From NCBI GenBank assembly GCA_002299245.1, contig DBOI01000010.1, forward strand, positions 1 through 12,903: a stretch of DNA of 12,903 bases. The letters are read 5' to 3'. Shown piece by piece: positions 1-6,500 of the stretch; position 1 is the stretch's first letter; each line of letters starts with the position of its first letter. The translations under genes were made by a program, and so were the position numbers. The notes under the pieces were generated by a model, which made no database searches, was not told the origin of the DNA, and saw only the letters and a program-made list of their open reading frames with translations. This DNA is from Hydrogenovibrio sp. UBA650 (GTDB lineage: Bacteria > Pseudomonadota > Gammaproteobacteria > Thiomicrospirales > Thiomicrospiraceae).

Positions 1-2
1 AA

Positions 3-203
3 GATGAAGACGGTGAATATGTTGTTGAGTTGCAACAAGCTGTAATTAAAACTGGAAAATACCTTGGTTTGATTCCTAATCCAACAATGAAGGTGCCAGA
101 TTATTATGCAACTAGCCAAGTTCCTGAGAATTATGAGTTTGGTAAGGCATATGAAATCGATCAATTTGATTGTGATCATCAAACAGACAATTGTAAAAAG
201 TAA
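3..203 (+). CDS. C-terminal part of a gene upstream of flgP, possibly flgO
   Basis: The reading frame is open from the left edge and ends at TAA 201-203, giving the last 66 residues of a protein whose start lies outside the window. The tail is rich in Tyr, Asp and Gln, contains the segment GLIPNPTMKVPDYY, and ends in a short Cys-containing stretch (CDHQTDNCKK). No domain can be recognised from this fragment alone. In Vibrio-type loci flgO lies directly upstream of flgP, in the same orientation, and encodes an outer-membrane protein needed for flagellar stability. Position and the 53-bp gap to flgP therefore suggest FlgO, but this is inference from gene order. I see no terminator in the gap, so co-transcription with flgP is likely. 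Confidence 0.6.
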   Translation, partial: DEDGEYVVELQQAVIKTGKYLGLIPNPTMKVPDYYATSQVPENYEFGKAYEIDQFDCDHQTDNCKK

Positions 204-256
204 CAGTTATTGTGAATAAATAATTTAATAGTTGAATTAAAACGGAGTAAAACACC

Positions 257-805
257 ATGAAAAAGACAACGTTTTTAATTTTCGGTTTAGCAAGTTCCCT
301 TGCCCTTACGGGTTGTGAGTTGCTACCGACCGCGAGTGATAATGCTCAACCGATGGCTGCCCAGGAAGAGTCCAGACCAATTATTGTTGAATTGCCTAAG
401 GCTGCTACCAAGAAGCCAGAGCTACTAAAAATAAGTGGGATTGGTTACGGTGCGGAAAGTAGTTATGCAGCCTATACCCCAGGCCAAAGACGCCTTATGG
501 CGATCCGAGCTTCTAAGCTTGATGCGTATCGTGCGTTGGCGGAACAGTTGTATGGAATTAAGATTGACAGTAATACCTCTGTAGCGACTTTGACGGCCAA
601 AAATGACAGCTTCCGTGCTCGAGTGAATGCCGTTGTTCGCGGCGCAAGAATTGTCAGTATTACTCCTATGGCTGATCACAACTATGAAACGGTCTTAGAG
701 GTTTATGTTGATAAAAAATTCTTTGAAGAAGCCTTTATCTACTCTGGTTCAGATACCTCAAAAGCTATGGAGCCGGACGCCGTTTATAAGGTCAGTTCCT
801 ACTAA
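257..805 (+). CDS. flgP: FlgP-like outer-membrane flagellar lipoprotein (LPP20 family)
   Basis: This is a 182-residue lipoprotein precursor. Its signal peptide has a Lys pair, a hydrophobic core and a lipobox LTGC ending at Cys20. The next residue is Glu rather than Asp, which fits sorting to the outer membrane. After a low-complexity linker (about residues 21-55), residues 56-165 resemble the LPP20/FlgP domain: an IGYGAESSY segment, the helix GQRRLMAIRASKLDAYRALAE, and a C-terminal strand ETVLEVYVDKKFF. In Vibrio and Campylobacter, FlgP forms part of the outer basal disk or H-ring region that stiffens polar flagellar motors. The ATG at 257 is preceded by GGAG at 244-247. FlgT in the same window supports the call. 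A generic LPP20 lipoprotein is the alternative. Confidence 0.8.
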   Translation: MKKTTFLIFGLASSLALTGCELLPTASDNAQPMAAQEESRPIIVELPKAATKKPELLKISGIGYGAESSYAAYTPGQRRLMAIRASKLDAYRALAEQLYGIKIDSNTSVATLTAKNDSFRARVNAVVRGARIVSITPMADHNYETVLEVYVDKKFFEEAFIYSGSDTSKAMEPDAVYKVSSY

Positions 806-813
806 TGTCAAAG

Positions 814-829
814 CTGTGTGTCTGTGTGT
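814..829 (+). repeat. Short tandem repeat, two copies of CTGTGTGT
   Basis: Two exact adjacent 8-bp copies lie in the 67-bp gap between flgP and the next gene. No function is evident. A GT-rich tract like this could vary in length by slippage, but it is outside any coding frame. Confidence 0.5.
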
Positions 830-872
830 GCTTAATGCAGATAAATCAATAGCATGAATAGTGAGGCATAGT

Positions 873-1166
873 ATGAAACTAAAATTCATTTTAATTTCGA
901 CCTTTTTGACAATGTTTACTTGGCAGGGGATTGCAGATGCAGCCAGTATAAGTACAAGAGTCCGCATTCTTGAAAGTAAAGTTGCCAAGCATGACAAGCA
1001 GCTAAAAGAGTCTAAAAAAGTTCAAAAACAGGGTGAAGCCAACATGGAAAAAAGCCTGGCAAAGATGAAGGCTTTGGAGAAAAAAATGCGTAAGATGCTG
1101 GAAGAGGGTAACTCGAAAAAACAGCAGCAGCACGAGAGAACCGACAAACGTTACGCTTACCCATAA
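873..1166 (+). CDS. Small secreted coiled-coil protein of unknown function
   Basis: I do not recognise a family. The 97-residue product starts at ATG 873, with GAGG at 863-866 as ribosome binding site; an in-frame GTG at 861 is less likely because it overlaps that site. Residues 1-23 look like a Sec signal peptide with an Ala-x-Ala type end (ADA before ASIS), so the mature protein of about 74 residues should be periplasmic or exported. Residues 25-78 form a highly charged helix with heptad-like hydrophobic spacing (V30, I32, L33, V37, L44, V50) and many Lys and Glu, as in Lpp-like or other coiled-coil envelope proteins. There is no lipobox. The tail ends in Gln-rich KKQQQHERTDKRYAYP. It lies 67 bp after flgP, in front of a strong terminator, so it probably shares the flgP transcript. 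A role in the flagellar envelope structures is only a guess. Confidence 0.75.
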   Translation: MKLKFILISTFLTMFTWQGIADAASISTRVRILESKVAKHDKQLKESKKVQKQGEANMEKSLAKMKALEKKMRKMLEEGNSKKQQQHERTDKRYAYP

Positions 1167-1200
1167 TCTATTGACTTGCTTGTAGAATATTTCATGGTGT

Positions 1201-1231
1201 AAAAAAACCTGGTTAATAACCAGGTTTTTTT
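1201..1231. terminator. Bidirectional rho-independent terminator
   Basis: The stem CCTGGTT (1208-1214) pairs with AACCAGG (1218-1224) around a 3-nt loop. Seven A residues (1201-1207) precede it and seven T residues (1225-1231) follow it. The symmetry gives a U tract in both directions. It sits between the convergent coiled-coil gene (+) and PilZ gene (-) and should end transcription of both. Confidence 0.93.
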
Positions 1232-1282
1232 ATGTTTGGAAAAATGTCAGATAAAACGATTTTCTGGTGAGCAGTTGTTTTG

Positions 1283-1879
1283 TTAGAACTTCCTAAAATT
1301 TGCATCCGCATTACGCTTCTTTTGCGCGTATTCGATCTCTTTAGATTGGACGAAATAGACTAATTTACGACGGTCATCTTCTGAAAGTGCTTGATAAAAC
1401 AGTGCAACTGTATAGCCTTCGCTATCTTCTTCTGGAAGTGGTGTGATGCTGACAATGTCACAGCGAACAAGAATTGGTGACTCTTCTGGCAGTGGTTTGA
1501 TTAGAAGATCAATTTTGTCTGTTATGGTAACCGGCTCTTCAATATCAATTGCAATTCCTCCTCCGCTCAAATTCACCAGTCTCTGAGGGATTGCGCGCGA
1601 TAGTTGTTTTTCGTCGATAGTCTGCAAAAGAAAATTGATTTTACTGTTCATTGCCGTCAAGGCACTAGCAAGTAAAGAGCTTTTCAGGTTGATTTGAGAT
1701 ATGACTTCATTGATCTGGCTATCCAATTCGGCCAAATTAGTCATAAAGTATTCTTCTATGTATTTGGAGTCGGGATTATCTGGCAGAGGCGTTTTTTCTG
1801 CCTCTTCATTCGTCAGAACCCGATAGCTACAAGGCATGATCACATCAATTCGATAATATGAACGTTTGTCTCTGCGCAT
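1283..1879 (-). CDS. PilZ-domain protein with long helical insert, probable c-di-GMP receptor
   Basis: The 198-residue cytoplasmic protein carries both signatures of c-di-GMP-binding PilZ domains. R6-SYY-R10 is the RxxxR motif, and N103-L-S105-GG-G108 fits (D/N)xSxxG. In a standard PilZ domain these motifs are a few tens of residues apart; here more than 90 residues separate them. Residues 40-92 are a predicted long amphipathic helix with heptad-like L, I and M positions (L49, L52, I56, I60, I63, L66, L70). That layout recalls the tetrameric PilZ proteins of xanthomonads, in which a long helix inserted in the PilZ fold drives oligomerisation. There is no YcgR-type N-terminal domain. It lies downstream of flgMN, where Pseudomonas carries flgZ, so a flagellar c-di-GMP role is likely. 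It has its own sigma-54-type promoter. The start at 1879 has only a weak AGAG-type ribosome binding site. Confidence 0.85.
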   Translation of the reverse strand: MRRDKRSYYRIDVIMPCSYRVLTNEEAEKTPLPDNPDSKYIEEYFMTNLAELDSQINEVISQINLKSSLLASALTAMNSKINFLLQTIDEKQLSRAIPQRLVNLSGGGIAIDIEEPVTITDKIDLLIKPLPEESPILVRCDIVSITPLPEEDSEGYTVALFYQALSEDDRRKLVYFVQSKEIEYAQKKRNADANFRKF

Positions 1880-2004
1880 AGTTTCTCTCTCTATTTGATT
1901 GGTTGACGTTGAACCAAGCTATTGGTGACTAATCTTCAGATATTCTATTACAGTTACGAAAATAAAACAGTCGCTAAATAATTAGTCTGATTGACTGTTA
2001 TTCA

Positions 2005-2020
2005 AGCAGAATCCGAGCCA
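2005..2020 (-). promoter_or_regulatory. Sigma-54 (RpoN)-type promoter for the PilZ gene
   Basis: Read on the - strand, 2020 down to 2005 is TGGCTCGGATTCTGCT: the -24 element TGGC, the -12 element TGCT, and exactly 10 bases between GG and GC. It differs from the TGGCACG-N4-TTGCW consensus at two positions. The predicted start is near 1994, giving a leader of about 115 nt. The same TGGC-N8-TGCT form precedes flgB, flgF and the presumed flgI. Confidence 0.7.
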
Positions 2021-2062
2021 TTAGTCGTAAAAAATAAAAAGTGTGTGCAAAGTGTCAAATTG

Positions 2063-2094
2063 TTGTCGGCTAAAAATAAGATTCACGCCGATAA
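2063..2094. repeat. Imperfect inverted repeat just after the flgN stop
   Basis: TTGTCGGC (2063-2070) and GCCGATAA (2087-2094) are near-complementary around a 16-nt loop; the - strand RNA has one A-C mismatch. No T tract follows, so it is a poor intrinsic terminator. It might be a regulator site upstream of the PilZ promoter or a transcript-end hairpin. Confidence 0.3.
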
Positions 2095-2096
2095 AC

Positions 2097-2588
2097 TTAG
2101 GCTTTGCCTAGAGATTTTTTGCTGCTGCCAGTTTGGGTTTTTTCGCCGCTGGCTCCATAGAGGTTAACATCTCGATCACTTTTACCAGAGATCATATCCA
2201 GTGCATTCTGGTTGATGTTACTGAGAATCTGAATTGACATGCCGTTGGCCAGGTTTTTATCATGGCATTCAACAGTCAAAGCGATAAGGTGATTAACTTG
2301 AGCTTGAAGCTCTTGGCCAAATTCACTGAAAACCTGATGTTTGGGAAGGTCAATAATATTGGTGTCTAATGGCTGAAGGCTGGCTTCTAGCTTGTTGCTG
2401 GTTTCACTTAGTGAATCTGATAGTTTTTGTTTGACTTGGTTGCTTTTCGTCAGGCCGTCACTATCGTTTTTTCTTATCGTTTCAGTTTCAGTATCAAGAG
2501 CCTTGGAGAACTCGTTTAGTTGCTTCACTAACTCAGCGACAAGTGAGGAAAAATTAATAATGTCTAACTGAGTTAAAGAAGAATTCAT
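2097..2588 (-). CDS. flgN: FlgN, chaperone for hook-filament junction proteins FlgK and FlgL
   Basis: The 163-residue cytoplasmic protein is mostly alpha-helical, with no signal peptide. Helices at about 8-75 and 85-135 are rich in Leu, Gln and Glu, as expected for a type III export chaperone. The C-terminus carries the family signature: NLYGASGEKTQTG near residues 142-153 followed by the SLGKA end. FlgN binds the C-terminal ends of FlgK and FlgL and delivers them to the flagellar export gate. The start lies 8 bp after the flgM stop, so the two genes are translated from one message, most likely from the sigma-28 promoter upstream of flgM. Length matches the family. Confidence 0.9.
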   Translation of the reverse strand: MNSSLTQLDIINFSSLVAELVKQLNEFSKALDTETETIRKNDSDGLTKSNQVKQKLSDSLSETSNKLEASLQPLDTNIIDLPKHQVFSEFGQELQAQVNHLIALTVECHDKNLANGMSIQILSNINQNALDMISGKSDRDVNLYGASGEKTQTGSSKKSLGKA

Positions 2589-2596
2589 GAATAGAG

Positions 2597-2908
2597 TTAA
2601 CTTTTAGAAAAAAGTACTTCTGTCTGAACAAGTTTTTCAGCAATACTTTTGGCATCAACTTGATAGCTGCCTTCAGCAATCGCTGCTTTAATTTCAGCGA
2701 TTTTAGCTGAGTTATCAACTTTTACACCCTGAGATTTAACTTCCAAATCTCTAACCTGCGCTAATACATCGGTCAGGGTGACACGATCGTCATTAGAATC
2801 CTGGTTGCTTACCGAATCGGTTGTTTGGTTGGCAACCTTCTCCTGAGGTTTATTAACCTCATTTGAACGCCCAGCGTTCAAACTGTTTGATAGGTTTTTA
2901 ATGTCCAT
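2597..2908 (-). CDS. flgM: FlgM, anti-sigma-28 factor
   Basis: The 103-residue protein has a polar, probably disordered N-terminal half (Asn, Ser and Gln rich, residues 1-42). A C-terminal region follows that carries the FlgM signature: RVTLTDVLAQV, then KVDNSAKIAEIKAAIAEGSYQVDAKSIAEKL at about 63-93. The C-terminal helices bind FliA and keep it inactive until the hook-basal body is complete; FlgM is then exported through the flagellar channel, releasing FliA. A near-consensus sigma-28 promoter lies about 100 bp upstream, so flgM appears to be under control of the factor it inhibits, a feedback loop known in other species. GAGG about 12 bases upstream of ATG 2908 could serve as ribosome binding site. 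Confidence 0.95.
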   Translation of the reverse strand: MDIKNLSNSLNAGRSNEVNKPQEKVANQTTDSVSNQDSNDDRVTLTDVLAQVRDLEVKSQGVKVDNSAKIAEIKAAIAEGSYQVDAKSIAEKLVQTEVLFSKS

Positions 2909-3007
2909 TTTTCCAGCCTCACTTCTGGTTAATGCTTTGGAACATTTTGCACTCTTAAAGCTGAGTCCAGCATTATTTTATCAATTTTTTTATCTATTTC
3001 AGTTTTA

Positions 3008-3034
3008 TTAACGGCCAATTAAACAATTTCTTTA
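3008..3034 (-). promoter_or_regulatory. Sigma-28 (FliA) promoter for flgMN
   Basis: On the - strand, TAAAGAAA (-35, 3034-3027) and GCCGTTAA (-10, 3015-3008) are separated by exactly 11 bases, the spacing of the TAAAGTTT-N11-GCCGATAA consensus. The -10 matches 7 of 8 and the -35 core TAAAG is exact. The predicted start is near 3001, about 92 nt before flgM. Confidence 0.88.
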
Positions 3035-3051
3035 GTGTTTTTTTAGAAAAA

Positions 3052-3816
3052 TTAAGGGATTAATACTGTGTTAGGAGCAACTACTATGCCGAATATGGTT
3101 TTCTCAGTTGAGCTGTTACGGACTGCTATTTGATCCTGAAGTACTCCACTTTGTAATGCAATTCCTTTGGTAACCACTTCAATTTCGCCAATTTGAGTAA
3201 CAATGTTGACCTGTTTATTTTTAAAAACTAAAAATGGTGGTAAAAGATCTCGTACTTTAATTGGCGTATTGGGGCCAATTGCTTTTTTGGTTCTTTGCCC
3301 GATTGCCTTGTTAAGCTGTACAAGGGTTCCCCTTGGTACCTTTTTGTAGTGGATCAGCTCTTGCCTAATATCCTTAGCCTCTATAACGGCACCTTTAAGA
3401 ATAGCTTGAGTAGAAACAATCACAGACTGTTTGCCATCTACGATCACGGGTACAAAAACCTGCCACTTGGGTTTTTGGCACAATACCCTGAAAGTCATTC
3501 TACCAGCCATTCTCTCAGTATTCGAATCATTTAACTCAAGACTGTTTTGACATGCTGGAAGCTCTAGATTGTGGGGCAGTTTACGAATAGTGATTACTGG
3601 TTCAATTATTTTTTGGTCAACTTTTTGCTTAACTTGGTTTTCAACAAGTTGATGTATTGCCTCAATAGACTGTTTTTTTGTGGCAGAAGACGGGATTTCG
3701 TTATTGGCATATGCTGGTTTTGCTATAGTGAATAGCATAATCAAGGCTAACATTGAAGCTGTTTTTAAGGCTTGCCAGATGAAGCAAAGGAATCGATATT
3801 CAGTTAGTTTTTTCAT
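3052..3816 (-). CDS. flgA: FlgA, periplasmic P-ring assembly chaperone
   Basis: The 254-residue precursor has an extended N-terminus and a hydrophobic signal segment at about 20-33 ending in AKPAYA, with likely cleavage after Ala37. The N-terminal domain has a Cys pair (C89, C113) that probably forms a disulphide, as in other FlgA proteins. Residues 130-193 match the SAF domain with the VPRG turn (160-163), and the C-terminal beta domain contains the GIALQSGVLQDQIAVRN segment near 218-234. FlgA binds FlgI in the periplasm and helps polymerise it into the P ring around the rod. Gene order (flgN-flgM-flgA, divergent from cheV) is that of Vibrio and Pseudomonas loci. I see no terminator between flgA and flgM, so read-through into flgMN is possible. 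The ribosome binding site is weak (GAG only). Confidence 0.93.
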   Translation of the reverse strand: MKKLTEYRFLCFIWQALKTASMLALIMLFTIAKPAYANNEIPSSATKKQSIEAIHQLVENQVKQKVDQKIIEPVITIRKLPHNLELPACQNSLELNDSNTERMAGRMTFRVLCQKPKWQVFVPVIVDGKQSVIVSTQAILKGAVIEAKDIRQELIHYKKVPRGTLVQLNKAIGQRTKKAIGPNTPIKVRDLLPPFLVFKNKQVNIVTQIGEIEVVTKGIALQSGVLQDQIAVRNSSTEKTIFGIVVAPNTVLIP

Positions 3817-3939
3817 GGTCTCAGTCTAACATGCTGTGAAAAAGCTGATAAAAGTTAGTTTGTAAAGCAACTTATATAGAGTCTATTGGTATTATGCAGC
3901 AAAAACCAAATAAGAAATTTAAGAAAAGGTGGCGTAAGT
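3817..3939. promoter_or_regulatory. Divergent promoter region between flgA and cheV
   Basis: This AT-rich 123-bp gap must hold the start signals for flgA (-) and cheV (+). Neither a sigma-54 nor a sigma-28 site of correct spacing is visible. TATATA at 3873-3878 and TATTAT at 3890-3895 are possible -10 boxes for cheV, but neither has a convincing -35. The call rests on gene arrangement. Confidence 0.4.
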
Positions 3940-4896
3940 ATGTCTAGCTTCTTAAAAGGCGTCGATCAAAGAACATCTCTAGCTGGTATGAATAGGATGG
4001 AGTTACTGCTGTTCACCATCAAGGGTAAGCAGCTATTCGGTATCAATGTTTTTAAAGTTAGAGAAGTCATTCGCACACCGCCGATTTCAAACGTACCAAA
4101 ATCAGATGATCGAATTGTTGGGGTTTCTGATATTCGTGGCCAGACTATGCCAATGATTGATTTGGCCAAAGCTTTAGATCTGGAGCCTATTCCACAAGAA
4201 AATTTATCTAATAGTCTGACGATTGTGACTGAGTTCAACAGTTCTGTTCAAGGCTTTCTGGTTGAAGATGTCGATCGTATTGTCCATCTTCGTTGGGAAG
4301 ATATCTTGCCTCCTCCAGATACCTTGCAGAATGTTAATTATCTTACCGGTATTACCCGTGCGCAAGAGCAGATTGTGCAAATTGTCGATGTTGAAAAGGT
4401 GCTTTCCGAAGTATCTGGAACCAATAACGAAATCTCACAAGAGTTTATTGAAAATTATGGCAAAAAAACCGGTGAAGGTGACTACTTTGTTCTGGGCGCA
4501 GATGATTCAACTGTTGCCAGATCCAAGTTAAAGAATGTACTTGAAAGTCTAGGTGTTCGTCATAAGATTGTTAACAACGGTAAGCTCGCGCTAGACTTTT
4601 TGGAAGGTTGGGCAGAAGAGTTTTCCAAAGGAATTGCACCGCCGGTTCATGAAAGGGTGCTTATGGTCATCTCGGATATAGAGATGCCTGAGATGGATGG
4701 CTATACTTTGACAACGAGTATTCGTAAGGATGAGCGCCTTAAAAACCTATTTGTTGTCTTGAACTCATCGCTAAGTGGTGGTTTCAATGAGTCTTTAACT
4801 AGTAAAGTTGGCGCCAATATTTTTCTTTCTAAATGGCACTCTGATGAGTTGGCTGAGGCAATAGTCAGTCGTATTTCGGAAGTAAGTGGGGATTAG
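3940..4896 (+). CDS. cheV: CheV, CheW-like coupling protein fused to a receiver domain
   Basis: The 318-residue cytoplasmic protein has two domains. Residues 18-158 are a CheW domain (ELLLFTIKGKQLFGINVFKVREV start, RGQTMPMIDL core, LTGITR and QIVQIVDVEKVL). Residues 181-315 are a response-regulator receiver with the acidic pair D188-D189, phosphoacceptor D246 in ISDIEMPEMDG, S276 in the SSLSG segment typical of CheV, and Lys298. CheV couples chemoreceptors to CheA and adapts signalling through its phosphorylation. The start is the ATG at 3940, with AAGGTGG at 3926-3932; a TTG at 3886 is in frame but lacks a site and would add residues unlike CheW. flgT follows after 10 bp, so the two are probably co-transcribed. 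cheR, its usual neighbour in Vibrio, is absent. Confidence 0.95.
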   Translation: MSSFLKGVDQRTSLAGMNRMELLLFTIKGKQLFGINVFKVREVIRTPPISNVPKSDDRIVGVSDIRGQTMPMIDLAKALDLEPIPQENLSNSLTIVTEFNSSVQGFLVEDVDRIVHLRWEDILPPPDTLQNVNYLTGITRAQEQIVQIVDVEKVLSEVSGTNNEISQEFIENYGKKTGEGDYFVLGADDSTVARSKLKNVLESLGVRHKIVNNGKLALDFLEGWAEEFSKGIAPPVHERVLMVISDIEMPEMDGYTLTTSIRKDERLKNLFVVLNSSLSGGFNESLTSKVGANIFLSKWHSDELAEAIVSRISEVSGD

Positions 4897-4906
4897 AGAG
4901 TTAATC

Positions 4907-6181
4907 ATGAACACTATTCCGACCAGTATAAAAGCTTTAGTAAAGCAAACTCATAAATTGCTTGTAATTGTTTCTCTGGTTGTTTTTTCCTCTAGCGGTT
5001 TTGCCGCAGTAAAGACGGCAAGCAGTGAAGTTTGTGTTGAGGTCATTGGTAGTGCGCTACCATCAGAATCTAATATAAGCTTTGCCCGGCAGATGGCGAT
5101 TCGCGACGGTTTGCGCCAAGCGAGCATGAAGAATAATGTAAAAGTTAAAGTTGATCAATCAGTAGAGAATTATGAGCTCAAACTGGACAGTGCTCGTTTT
5201 AGCTCACAGAGTAAGGTTAAGAGTTTTGTTGTGCTTGACGAAGGCTATGAAGATGCAGAAGACATATACGGTCAGACTAAAAAAGGCCCATTGAATTACC
5301 AGGTTACTATGAAAGTCTGCCTAACTGAGGCAATTGAGGCCTGTGAAACTATTCTTGGCAATAGTTACCAGGCTCGCTTGGCAATTGCGCCTGTGGTCAT
5401 GCCACACCCTGATCAGGCGCGTGATATTTCCAATCTTTTAATTGGCTATCAGCAAGAGTTGGATCGCCGGATCAATAATAAGAATTATAAAAACTTCACC
5501 CTGGTAAATGAATTGATCGATCTGCAACCGAATCAAATGGTTTCACCTAATCTGGATTCAGAGCAATTGTCTACTTTTCGCGATAAAACTGGCGCTCAAT
5601 TTCTGTTGTTAACTGTGATTCGTTCTCTCTCATCACATGCAGATAGAGGGAGCTTTAAGAATAGTGTCAAACGTTTCTACAATTTGGAAGTTAAGCCGGA
5701 TAGCCGCCATATAGAAATTGATTGGTATCTGGTTGACTTAATTAATAAAAAGCAAATTCACCAGGCCAGGGCAGGGTTTGATGTGGAAGGTGATGTCTTT
5801 GTAGGGCGTGATAGGCCTTTTGGCTCGAATGGCTTTTTTTCAACTAATACCGGAAAAGTTTTCCACGCTCTATTAAATCAACAGGTCACTGATGTTATTG
5901 AATCTCTTAGATGTAAAACCTTTCAAAGTGAAATTATCGATAAAAGAGGCGGTGACTATATTATCTATTTGAATGCGGATTCGGGTGCAAAAGTCGGAGA
6001 TGACCTTGCTGTTTATCATCGAACTGGAACCCCGGTTCGTCATAACGGTATTGAGCTGGGTTCTGACTACCAACCAGGTGCTTTCCTAAAAATAAAACGT
6101 ATTGCTCAGCGATTTGCTGTGGCTGAGATTACCGCGAATAAAGGTACGGTTCAGGTAGGAGATATTGTACAGGCCTGGTAA
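4907..6181 (+). CDS. flgT: FlgT-like flagellar H-ring protein
   Basis: The 424-residue exported protein begins with a signal peptide (hydrophobic core about 18-28, SSSGFAA cleavage region near 33-34). The N-terminal domain holds the segment ARQMAIRDGLRQASMKNNVKV (about 60-80), the pattern of FlgT and other outer-membrane-associated assembly proteins. The middle domain spans about 155-330, and a C-terminal beta domain near 345-424 includes SGAKVGDDLAVYHRTG and ends GTVQVGDIVQAW. Four Cys (43, 138, 146, 336) could form disulphides in the periplasm. In Vibrio, FlgT builds the H ring around the LP ring and helps recruit MotX and MotY of the sodium-driven stator. The ATG at 4907 is used; an upstream in-frame GTG at 4886 lies inside cheV. 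A terminator follows. The family call rests on domain layout and on flgP in the same locus. Confidence 0.75.
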   Translation: MNTIPTSIKALVKQTHKLLVIVSLVVFSSSGFAAVKTASSEVCVEVIGSALPSESNISFARQMAIRDGLRQASMKNNVKVKVDQSVENYELKLDSARFSSQSKVKSFVVLDEGYEDAEDIYGQTKKGPLNYQVTMKVCLTEAIEACETILGNSYQARLAIAPVVMPHPDQARDISNLLIGYQQELDRRINNKNYKNFTLVNELIDLQPNQMVSPNLDSEQLSTFRDKTGAQFLLLTVIRSLSSHADRGSFKNSVKRFYNLEVKPDSRHIEIDWYLVDLINKKQIHQARAGFDVEGDVFVGRDRPFGSNGFFSTNTGKVFHALLNQQVTDVIESLRCKTFQSEIIDKRGGDYIIYLNADSGAKVGDDLAVYHRTGTPVRHNGIELGSDYQPGAFLKIKRIAQRFAVAEITANKGTVQVGDIVQAW

Positions 6182-6247
6182 ATTTGATGATTTAAGCTGT
6201 GCCATAACTAGTTTATTTAACTACAGACTGCTGCAAACCAAGCAAAG

Positions 6248-6272
6248 CCCGCTCATAAAAGCGGGTTTTTTT
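6248..6272 (+). terminator. Rho-independent terminator after flgT
   Basis: CCCGCT (6248-6253) pairs perfectly with AGCGGG (6260-6265) around a 6-nt loop, followed by seven T residues. It lies 66 bp after the flgT stop and should end the cheV-flgT transcript. Confidence 0.93.
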
Positions 6273-6337
6273 ATAGCTTAAGCATCGCCAAAATCTCGAC
6301 AGATAGCTTGGGCGGCAAATTTTTCCTTATTTTTGAC

Positions 6338-6363
6338 TAAAGTTTTCAGTTTTTGGCCGTTAA
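6338..6363 (+). promoter_or_regulatory. Sigma-28-like promoter sequence upstream of flgB, spacer one base short
   Basis: TAAAGTTT (6338-6345) is an exact consensus -35 and GCCGTTAA (6356-6363) matches 7 of 8 of the -10, the same -10 as at flgM. The spacer is 10 rather than 11 bases. A transcript would begin near 6370 and run into the hairpin at 6385-6416. Confidence 0.5.
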
Positions 6364-6384
6364 CTGCCGTTTTGCAGAAACTTT

Positions 6385-6416
6385 AGGGTTTTTTTATAAA
6401 AAAATCCCTTTTTTTT
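6385..6416 (+). terminator. AT-rich terminator-like hairpin upstream of the flgB sigma-54 promoter
   Basis: AGGG (6385-6388) pairs with CCCT (6406-6409), extended by a seven-T and seven-A pairing with one bulged base, and eight T residues run from 6409. It could end read-through or stop transcripts from the sigma-28-like site. The A and T tracts would also bend DNA just upstream of the -24 box. Confidence 0.5.
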
Positions 6417-6422
6417 AAATAT

Positions 6423-6438
6423 TGGCATTTGCGTTGCT
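6423..6438 (+). promoter_or_regulatory. Sigma-54 (RpoN) promoter for flgBCDE
   Basis: TTGGCAT then TTGCT, with GG at 6424-6425, GC at 6436-6437 and exactly 10 bases between, is a near-consensus -24/-12 promoter. The predicted start is near 6449, about 52 nt before flgB. Sigma-54 control of flgB is established in Vibrio and Pseudomonas. Confidence 0.9.
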
Positions 6439-6500
6439 AAAACCCTAGACAACAATAAAAGAGTTGGTAGCAGCAGCTCAAGAAAACACATAGGGATAAC

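Larger units (their letters stand above)
6182..6500 (+). other. Intergenic control region between flgT and flgB
   Basis: This 319-bp stretch has no gene. In order it holds the flgT terminator, a sigma-28-like sequence, an AT-rich terminator-like hairpin and a sigma-54-type promoter, each listed separately. GCCGTT occurs twice within 6357-6371, which could be an activator-binding repeat, but this is uncertain. Confidence 0.7.

Noticed and set aside
425..679. Open frame on the - strand inside flgP
   Set aside because: It lies wholly within a well-supported gene and has no domain, signal or ribosome binding site; it is a shadow of flgP.
2087..2094. GCCGATAA, an exact sigma-28 -10 consensus on the + strand
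   Set aside because: The nearest TAAA (2071) gives a total span of 24 rather than 27 bases, and transcription would run antisense into flgN. Probably chance or part of the inverted repeat.
3887..3900. Possible sigma-54 site TTGGTATTATGCAGC before cheV
   Set aside because: Only 9 bases separate GG and GC; sigma-54 needs 10, and TGGT replaces TGGC.
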